Of a stretch of DNA of 64,000 nucleotides, positions 58,473 to 64,000 are shown piece by piece. A program made the translations under genes and the position numbers. The stretch comes from Firmicutes bacterium HGW-Firmicutes-16 (GTDB lineage Bacteria; Bacillota; Clostridia; Oscillospirales; Oscillospiraceae). Within the stretch, counting starts at the first letter, position 1. Every line of letters starts with the position of its first letter. The stretch lies in contig PGZZ01000007.1 in NCBI GenBank assembly GCA_002841545.1, positions 1-64,000 of the forward strand. Reading direction: 5' to 3'. The notes beneath the pieces were generated by a model. That model was not told the DNA's origin. It did no database searches and saw nothing but the letters and a program-made list of their open reading frames with translations.

Positions 58473-59474
58473 TCAAGCAAGCGCCGTGTATACCATGAGC
58501 CCGACGGAAAGCAGGACGAAAAGTCCCATTCCCCAACTCACAAAAACCGTCTTAAAGCGCCCCTGCTTGGGGAGCTCCTTTGGCGTAATATATAAAACCG
58601 CCTTTTTGCGATTTGCAATCAACAGAACTACACCTGAGATGAATAGTGCCAGAACAGCAAGTCCGCTTAGTCCGGTAACAATGTACTGCGGCAGATTGCT
58701 CTGGACGGCGTTTATCAGCTCCTCCGTATTCTCTTCGTTCATGTTAAGTGCGCCGGTATTAGCGCTTTTAGCAACAAGCTGTGCCATCAAAACTCCGAAG
58801 CCGTTGATGATCGCGTGCAGAATTATGGTGTAGCGCACTTTTCCGGTTCTCAGGTAGATATACGCAAACAGGCAGCCCAGCCCAAAAGCATAGAAAAACT
58901 GAGACAGATTGCCGTGGAAAAGTCCGAACATAAGACCTGAAACAAGAATTGCTGTGCCCTCGCCGTATACGCGTATCCTGTCAATCAGCATTTTACGAAA
59001 AATATATTCCTCCAAAATCGGAGCAATCGTCACAACGACAAGCAGTTCAATATATATGCTGGAGCCTGTCAAAAACTCTTCTAGCGGATTTGTAGGCGTT
59101 GAGCCTTTCAGCGCTCCTATTCCCGCGTTCACCAAGATTCCGATAATATTTCCGATGTACATAACGGCAAAACTCATGGCGAGAAATGCTATGAGCTTCC
59201 CGAAACTCATTTTGTGCTTAGGCACAAGCAGCTTAGGTACCGGTTTGATTATTATGTACCCTATAGGAACGGCGACAAAATAAAGCGGGGCGAAGGACAA
59301 AGCCCAGATAAACCAAGAGGTTCCTAACAACTGCGGCGCAAGCAAATACACCACTGCCGCGCCTGCAAACTGCAAAAACGTGGTAATCCCCAAAACGGCG
59401 AAGAGCGTCCATCCGATCCTCGGAAAAGGCGGCTTATCGCGTCTCACCGTGTAAACATCAGTCATCTCGTCCAT
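58473..59474 (-). CDS. CPBP-family intramembrane metalloprotease
   Basis: A 333-residue membrane protein with about eight hydrophobic helices. The CPBP/CAAX-like protease motifs are EEYIFRKMLIDRIR (EExxxR), FGLFHGNLSQFFYAFG (FxxxH) and a later HAIINGFG (HxxxN), so the catalytic Glu and His residues are kept. Some relatives act in bacteriocin self-immunity or in signalling by intramembrane cleavage; no bacteriocin gene is seen nearby. A G/C-balanced N-terminal cytoplasmic segment precedes helix 1. Confidence 0.88.
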   Translation of the reverse strand: MDEMTDVYTVRRDKPPFPRIGWTLFAVLGITTFLQFAGAAVVYLLAPQLLGTSWFIWALSFAPLYFVAVPIGYIIIKPVPKLLVPKHKMSFGKLIAFLAMSFAVMYIGNIIGILVNAGIGALKGSTPTNPLEEFLTGSSIYIELLVVVTIAPILEEYIFRKMLIDRIRVYGEGTAILVSGLMFGLFHGNLSQFFYAFGLGCLFAYIYLRTGKVRYTIILHAIINGFGVLMAQLVAKSANTGALNMNEENTEELINAVQSNLPQYIVTGLSGLAVLALFISGVVLLIANRKKAVLYITPKELPKQGRFKTVFVSWGMGLFVLLSVGLMVYTALA

Positions 59475-59666
59475 ATTGCCTCCTAAGTCTGCGACTTCAG
59501 TACCACCTAATTTAAATATACTAAATTACAGCCAAAAAGTCAAAGGAGTTCCGAGCGCGCCCGAAGCACCTTAAGCTTTTAGTTTCATTTCAAACTGTAT
59601 TTCCAAAAACTCATTGATAGATAAGCGGAATTTACAGTATATTCATCTTTACGCCACCAAATTGTG

Positions 59667-59694
59667 TTGACTTTAATTTCCCATTGTATATACT
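59667..59694 (+). promoter_or_regulatory. Promoter of the ABC exporter operon
   Basis: TTGACT (59667-59672), a 16-base spacer and TATACT (59689-59694), 52 bases before the first exporter gene. The rest of the 270-base gap shows no gene. Confidence 0.65.
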
Positions 59695-59746
59695 TTAATA
59701 TTGTTTAACTCTCTGATTTCTAAACAGGTTTTGAAAGGATTATCCT

Positions 59747-61510
59747 ATGTTCAAACTTCTCAAGCGCTTTTCTTCGCGACAATGGCTCATGTCGGCCATA
59801 AGCACCATTCTGGTTGCTTTTCAGGTCTGGCTGGATTTGAAGCTCCCTGACTATATGAAGGAGATCACCCTTCTGGTTCAGACTTCGGGAAGTGAAATGT
59901 CCGACATCTGGCTCGCAGGAGGGAAAATGCTCCTTTGCGCTCTCGGGAGCCTTGCGTCATCAATTATCGTTGCCTTTCTCGCTGCGCGCATTGCGGCGAG
60001 TTTTTCGCAAAAACTCAGGCTTACAATCTTCAAAAAGGTGCAGTCCTTCTCGCTCGGCGAGATTAATAAGTTTTCGACGCCCAGCCTTATAACCCGCTCA
60101 ACAAACGACGTAACTCAAGTCCAAATGCTGATTGCAATGGGGCTTCAAATTATGATCAAGGCGCCGATTATGGCTGTTTGGGCAATCTTCAAAATTGCGG
60201 ACAAAGGCACCGAGTGGACCATGGCAACCGGCTTTTTGATACTCTTTATGCTAATTGTAGTCGTCACGATTTCCACACTTGCCCTGCCGCGTTTCAGACG
60301 TATCCAGACACTTACCGATAGCCTTAACCGCATTACAAGAGAAAATTTGACAGGGCTTCGCGTAGTCAGAGCTTATAACGCCGAGGAATTTCAGGGGAGG
60401 AAATTCGACGTTGCAAACAGCGACCTGACAAATACTTATTTGTTCACCTCCCGTCTCATGGCGGCTATTATGCCATGCATGACGATTGTTATGAACGGGC
60501 TTACGCTGTCCGTTTACTGGATTGGCGCTTCGCTTATCGACAATGCAGGTATGATGGAAAAAATGACGCTGTTTTCAAACATGGTCGTCTTCTCACAATA
60601 TGCTATGCAGGTTGTCATCGCGTTTATGATGCTGACTATGATTTTCATCATGCTGCCGCGTGTTACGGTCTCTGCAAAGAGAATAAACGAGGTGCTGGAA
60701 ACCCAGAGCGCAGTACAGGACGGTCCCGGAGCGGCAGCCTTGGCTGGCCTCCAGGGCGAGATTGAGTTTAAAAATGTCAGCTTCAAATACCCGGGAGCCG
60801 AGGATTACGTTATCCGTAACGTGAGCTTTACGGCGAGCAAGGGCGAAACAATTGCCTTCATCGGTTCGACCGGCAGCGGTAAATCGACAATCATAAATCT
60901 CCTGCCCCGTTTCTATGACGCAACGGAGGGCGAGGTCTTAATTGACGGCGTCGACGTGCGCGAATATACGCAGAAACAGCTTAGAAACAAGCTTGGATAT
61001 ATTCCTCAGCGCGCCCTACTCTTCACGGGTACTGTAACATCAAACGTGGCATACGGCGACAACGGTGAGGGCGAAAAAACCGAAGAAATGGTCAAAAAAG
61101 CCGTCGAAATCGCACAGAGTACTGATTTTGTCGACCAGATGCCAGAAGGTTATGACTCTTCAATTTCACAGGGAGGCACCAACGTGTCAGGCGGTCAGAA
61201 GCAAAGGCTGTGCATTGCCCGCGCAGTCTGCCGCGACCCAGAAATCTTTATTTTTGACGACTCGTTCTCTGCCTTGGACTTTAAAACCGATAAAAATCTG
61301 CGCTTGGCTCTTAAAAAAGAGCTTGCCGGCACGACCTCCGTTATCGTCGCACAGCGCATCGGCACGATACGCGATGCTGATAAGATTGTCGTCCTCGAAA
61401 ACGGCGAGGTCAACGGTATCGGCACGCACAGCGAGCTCATGAAGACCTGCGAGGTCTACAGAGAGATTGCGCTATCACAGCTTTCAGAGGAGGAATTGGC
61501 TAATGGATGA
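59747..61510 (+). CDS. ABC exporter subunit A (degenerate catalytic site)
   Basis: A 587-residue half-transporter with six membrane helices (about 15-310) and a C-terminal ATPase (about 345-587). Walker A is GSTGSGKST and the signature NVSGGQKQR. Walker B is IFIFDDSFSALD, where the catalytic Glu is replaced by Asp. This change is typical of one half of heterodimeric exporters of the TM287/288 or BmrCD kind, in which only one of the two sites hydrolyses ATP efficiently. It overlaps the next gene by 8 bases. The substrate (drug, lipid or peptide) is unknown. Confidence 0.9.
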   Translation: MFKLLKRFSSRQWLMSAISTILVAFQVWLDLKLPDYMKEITLLVQTSGSEMSDIWLAGGKMLLCALGSLASSIIVAFLAARIAASFSQKLRLTIFKKVQSFSLGEINKFSTPSLITRSTNDVTQVQMLIAMGLQIMIKAPIMAVWAIFKIADKGTEWTMATGFLILFMLIVVVTISTLALPRFRRIQTLTDSLNRITRENLTGLRVVRAYNAEEFQGRKFDVANSDLTNTYLFTSRLMAAIMPCMTIVMNGLTLSVYWIGASLIDNAGMMEKMTLFSNMVVFSQYAMQVVIAFMMLTMIFIMLPRVTVSAKRINEVLETQSAVQDGPGAAALAGLQGEIEFKNVSFKYPGAEDYVIRNVSFTASKGETIAFIGSTGSGKSTIINLLPRFYDATEGEVLIDGVDVREYTQKQLRNKLGYIPQRALLFTGTVTSNVAYGDNGEGEKTEEMVKKAVEIAQSTDFVDQMPEGYDSSISQGGTNVSGGQKQRLCIARAVCRDPEIFIFDDSFSALDFKTDKNLRLALKKELAGTTSVIVAQRIGTIRDADKIVVLENGEVNGIGTHSELMKTCEVYREIALSQLSEEELANG

Positions 61511-63326
61511 CGAAAGAAAGCCCAATCCGCCGCGCCGCGGCCCTATGGCTATTCAGGGTCAGTCCTTTGAAAAGCCGAGGGATTTCAAGACCGCGCTCTC
61601 CCGTTTTGTTCAATTCTGCAAGCCCTATGCCTTACCTATAATCGCGGCTTTTATATTGTCTGCGGCTGGCGCAATCTTCACTATTATAGGACCCGACAAG
61701 CTCAAGCAGATAACGAACCTAATCATCTCAGGTGCTATGACCGGCATTGACCTGGGGCAAGTCGAAAAAATCGGGCTAACGCTTGTAGTTCTTTACGGCA
61801 CAGGCGCGCTCTTCTCTTATTGTCAGGGTTTCATCATGGCTTCCGTTACACAGAAACTCTCAAAATCAATGCGAGCACAAATTGGCGAAAAGATTAACCG
61901 TCTGCCGCTGAAATACTTTGACAAGGTTAGCTTCGGTGACGTACTGAGCCGTGTTACAAACGACGTTGACACAATCGGGCAGACCCTAAATATGAGTGTC
62001 GGTCAGCTAACTAGCGCCGCTGCCCTCTTCCTTGGCTCGCTCGTCATGATGCTCTATACAAACCTTATTCTGACAGCCGTTGCAATCGTGTCCTCGCTTA
62101 TCGGCTTTACCGTCATGATGACCATCATGATGCGTTCCCAGAAGCATTTTAAGCGCCAGCAGCGCGAGCTCGGCAGAATAAACGGTCTCGTTGAGGAAGT
62201 GTATTCGGGGCTCAATATCGTTAGAGCCTATAACGGCGAGAAGCAGTCAGAAGAATCCTTCAGCGGGATGAACAACAACCTTTTCCAGAGCGCCTGGAAA
62301 TCGCAGTTCGTTTCCGGCATTATGATGCCGCTCATGAACTTTATTGGCAACTTTGGCTATGTTTCTGTCTGCGTTGTGGGCGGAGCGTTGGCGATGAGCG
62401 GAAAAATCGAGTTCGGCGTAATAGTTGCCTTCATGATTTATATCCGTCTTTTCACCCAGCCCCTAGCTCAGCTTGCCCAGTCGCTAACGACTTTGCAGTC
62501 CACCGCGGCGGCCTCCGAGCGCGTGTTCGACTTCCTTGATGAGGAAGAGCTTTCTCCAGAGAAGGAGGATGCAGTCGCCTTCCATTCTTCGAAGGGTGAG
62601 GTCGAATTCCGCGACGTCAAATTTAGCTACAACCCAGACCGCGAGATTATCAAGGACTTCACTGCGAAGGTTGAAAGCGGTCAAAAAATTGCTATCGTCG
62701 GGCCGACCGGCAGCGGAAAGACAACCATTGTCAATCTGCTCATGCGTTTCTATGAGCTAAACGGCGGTGAAATCCTTATCGATGGTATTCCGATTAGTAA
62801 GATGACGAGACAATGCGTCCACGAACAGTTCTGCATGGTTTTGCAGGACACATGGCTCTTCGAGGGCACGATACGCGAAAACATCGTCTACAGCAAAGAA
62901 AATGTCTCCGACGAGGAAGTCACTCGAGCCTGCAAGGCGGTTGGGCTTCACCACTACATCCGAACCCTTCCGGACGGCTACAACACTATCCTCGGTGACA
63001 ATGCCAGCCTTTCCGCAGGTCAGCGCCAGCTTCTCACTATTGCACGCGCGATTATCGAGAACGCTCCTCTGCTCATTCTGGACGAGGCGACAAGCTCGGT
63101 CGATACTCGTACGGAAATTCAGATACAGCGCGCCATGGAAAAGCTTACGGAAGGTCGCACCTCGTTTATTATCGCGCACAGACTGTCAACAATAAAGAGC
63201 GCAGACCTCATCCTCGTAATGCGCGACGGCTGCATAGTCGAGCGCGGAACTCACGAGGAGCTTCTTGGGCAAGGCGGCTTCTACGCGGAGCTCTACAACA
63301 GCCAGTTCGACGACGATATTGCTTAA
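61503..63326 (+). CDS. ABC exporter subunit B (canonical catalytic site)
   Basis: The partner half-transporter, about 607 residues. A basic, Pro-rich N-terminal extension (residues 1-35) is followed by six helices and an ATPase with Walker A GPTGSGKTT, signature SLSAGQRQL and Walker B LLILDEATSSVD. The catalytic Glu is intact, complementing the degenerate site of subunit A. The ATG at 61503 overlaps the stop of the preceding gene, so the two subunits are made together. Confidence 0.92.
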   Translation: MDDERKPNPPRRGPMAIQGQSFEKPRDFKTALSRFVQFCKPYALPIIAAFILSAAGAIFTIIGPDKLKQITNLIISGAMTGIDLGQVEKIGLTLVVLYGTGALFSYCQGFIMASVTQKLSKSMRAQIGEKINRLPLKYFDKVSFGDVLSRVTNDVDTIGQTLNMSVGQLTSAAALFLGSLVMMLYTNLILTAVAIVSSLIGFTVMMTIMMRSQKHFKRQQRELGRINGLVEEVYSGLNIVRAYNGEKQSEESFSGMNNNLFQSAWKSQFVSGIMMPLMNFIGNFGYVSVCVVGGALAMSGKIEFGVIVAFMIYIRLFTQPLAQLAQSLTTLQSTAAASERVFDFLDEEELSPEKEDAVAFHSSKGEVEFRDVKFSYNPDREIIKDFTAKVESGQKIAIVGPTGSGKTTIVNLLMRFYELNGGEILIDGIPISKMTRQCVHEQFCMVLQDTWLFEGTIRENIVYSKENVSDEEVTRACKAVGLHHYIRTLPDGYNTILGDNASLSAGQRQLLTIARAIIENAPLLILDEATSSVDTRTEIQIQRAMEKLTEGRTSFIIAHRLSTIKSADLILVMRDGCIVERGTHEELLGQGGFYAELYNSQFDDDIA

Positions 63327-63378
63327 GGTAAATGTTCCGCACATATGCGGACCCATCACAGATTGAAGGTTAAAGAGC

Positions 63379-63783
63379 ATGAGAAACAAATTCGCAAAAT
63401 TCATGTACGGACGCTACGGACTGGACGAACTTTCAAAGTTCCTGTCCACCGCATCGCTTGTCGTCATAATCGTGTCCATGTTTTTGGCTCAAACGTCAAA
63501 AACAGTCGTTTTCCTGATCGCGATTGCGTTGCTTGTCTATTCCTATTTTCGTATATTTTCTAAAAATTACGAAAAGCGCCGCGCGGAAAACGCAAAGTAC
63601 CTTAAATTTAGGCAACCTATAGTGGACAAAATTAAACTGCGCCGTGAAATGTGGGCGCAGCGCAAGGAATTTAAGTTTTTCAAGTGCCCCTCCTGCAAGG
63701 CCGTTCTGCGTGTTCCGAAGGGTAAGGGAAAAATCCGCGTAGTGTGCAAAAAGTGCGGCACTGCGTTCGAAAAAAAGACCTAA
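63379..63783 (+). CDS. Small membrane protein with C-terminal zinc ribbon
   Basis: 134 residues with two hydrophobic helices (about 24-42 and 44-60), a basic amphipathic region and a C-terminal zinc ribbon (FKCPSCKAVLRVPKGKGKIR, then VVCKKCGTAFEKK) facing the cytoplasm. No function is known for the family. It lies 50 bases after the exporter operon and just upstream of a DUF5685 gene, so it may be co-transcribed with either. Confidence 0.82.
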   Translation: MRNKFAKFMYGRYGLDELSKFLSTASLVVIIVSMFLAQTSKTVVFLIAIALLVYSYFRIFSKNYEKRRAENAKYLKFRQPIVDKIKLRREMWAQRKEFKFFKCPSCKAVLRVPKGKGKIRVVCKKCGTAFEKKT

Positions 63784-63799
63784 TGGGGGTGAGGACGGA

Positions 63800-64000
63800 G
63801 TGTTCGGTTATGTAATAGCAAACAGCGAGAGCCTTTCGGAAGAAGATAAAGTGCGTTACAAAGCGGTCTACTGTGGGCTGTGCCGTGCGCTCAAAACGCG
63901 GCACGGTAACTTTGGCCGCCTCGCGCTAAATTATGATATGACCTTTCTCATTCTCGTTTTGAACTCGCTTTATGAGCCTGAAATGTCGAAAGGTGAAGAA
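63800..64000 (+). CDS. DUF5685 family protein, partial
   Basis: The first 67 codons of a gene that runs off the window. The start is GTG with GAGGACG upstream. The N-terminus FGYVIANSESLSEEDKVRYK and AVYCGLCRALKTRHGNFGRL, with a CxxC pair, followed by LALNYDMTFLILVLNSL, is characteristic of DUF5685 proteins of Clostridia, whose function is unknown. Confidence 0.85.
   Translation, partial: MFGYVIANSESLSEEDKVRYKAVYCGLCRALKTRHGNFGRLALNYDMTFLILVLNSLYEPEMSKGEE

Noticed and set aside
1-64000. CRISPR arrays, intact insertion sequences or a dedicated defence system
   Set aside because: No regularly spaced repeats, no transposase gene and no restriction, Cas or other recognised defence gene set was found. 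The only methyltransferase is a broken phage fragment.

Overview
The window reads as chromosomal DNA of an endospore-forming member of the Clostridia, most like the Oscillospiraceae/Ruminococcaceae group. The evidence is SpoIIE, a SpoIVFA/SpoIVFB-like pair, a large (about 300 nt) Gram-positive-type SRP RNA, the paired radical-SAM/DUF2344 genes, zinc-ribbon membrane proteins typical of the group, and strong GGAGG ribosome binding sites. The species cannot be named from the sequence.

Layout. (1) 0.1-11.4 kb: a sugar catabolic operon on the minus strand. It encodes a lipoprotein sugar-binding protein, a double ABC ATPase, a permease, a xylulokinase-type kinase, a small membrane protein, a DUF4867 protein, a FucI/AraA-type isomerase, a hypothetical protein and an aldose 1-epimerase. 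One strong promoter with a perfect palindromic operator just downstream of it drives the operon, and a divergent ROK repressor lies next to it. (2) 11.7-17 kb: a Nim-type flavoprotein, a divergent zinc-uptake locus (znuA against znuC-znuB-zur) with a Zur-like box, an exported DUF3888 protein and an AraC/GyrI regulator. (3) 17.2-33.2 kb: core and sporulation genes: spoIIE, murC, cca, an MBL hydrolase, a subtilase with SLH repeats, argH, cardiolipin synthase, spoIVFA/spoIVFB-like genes, and the radical-SAM/DUF2344 pair.

(4) 33.3-42.1 kb: an accessory region starting at tRNA-Pro(CGG). It holds an ECF sigma factor with a DUF4179 partner between two fragments that look like integrase C-terminal tails, an IPT/TIG-repeat surface protein, and a decayed prophage or ICE. 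The decayed element contains a ParB/DNA-methyltransferase pseudogene whose middle segment is inverted, a DUF1492 gene, a Cro-like gene with a one-base frameshift, an intact XRE repressor, an ImmA remnant and a broken tyrosine integrase. Embedded in it is a 41-residue peptide with 16 cysteines, preceded by a sequence matching the sigma-K promoter pattern. (5) 42.1-48 kb: an M23 peptidase, a Tim44-like protein, a LexA-like S24 repressor, ybaB, dnaX, SRP RNA and tRNA-Ala(CGC).

(6) 48.1-54.2 kb: a DapB-like reductase paralogue behind a clear c-di-AMP (ydaO/yuaA) riboswitch, a membrane coiled-coil protein, a bactofilin, GreA, a prepilin-like protein with leucine-rich repeats, a cyclase-family hydrolase and a GNAT/YoaP protein. 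Three related hairpin terminators punctuate this segment. (7) 54.4-64 kb: an MFS carrier, ddl-murF, a CPBP protease, a heterodimeric ABC exporter, a zinc-ribbon protein and the start of a DUF5685 gene.

The points that most merit follow-up are the c-di-AMP riboswitch on a dapB paralogue, the cysteine-rich peptide with a sporulation-type promoter, the methyltransferase pseudogene with an internal inversion, and the sugar operon that uses a FucI/AraA-type isomerase beside a xylulokinase. I saw no CRISPR array, no intact insertion sequence and no recognisable dedicated defence system.
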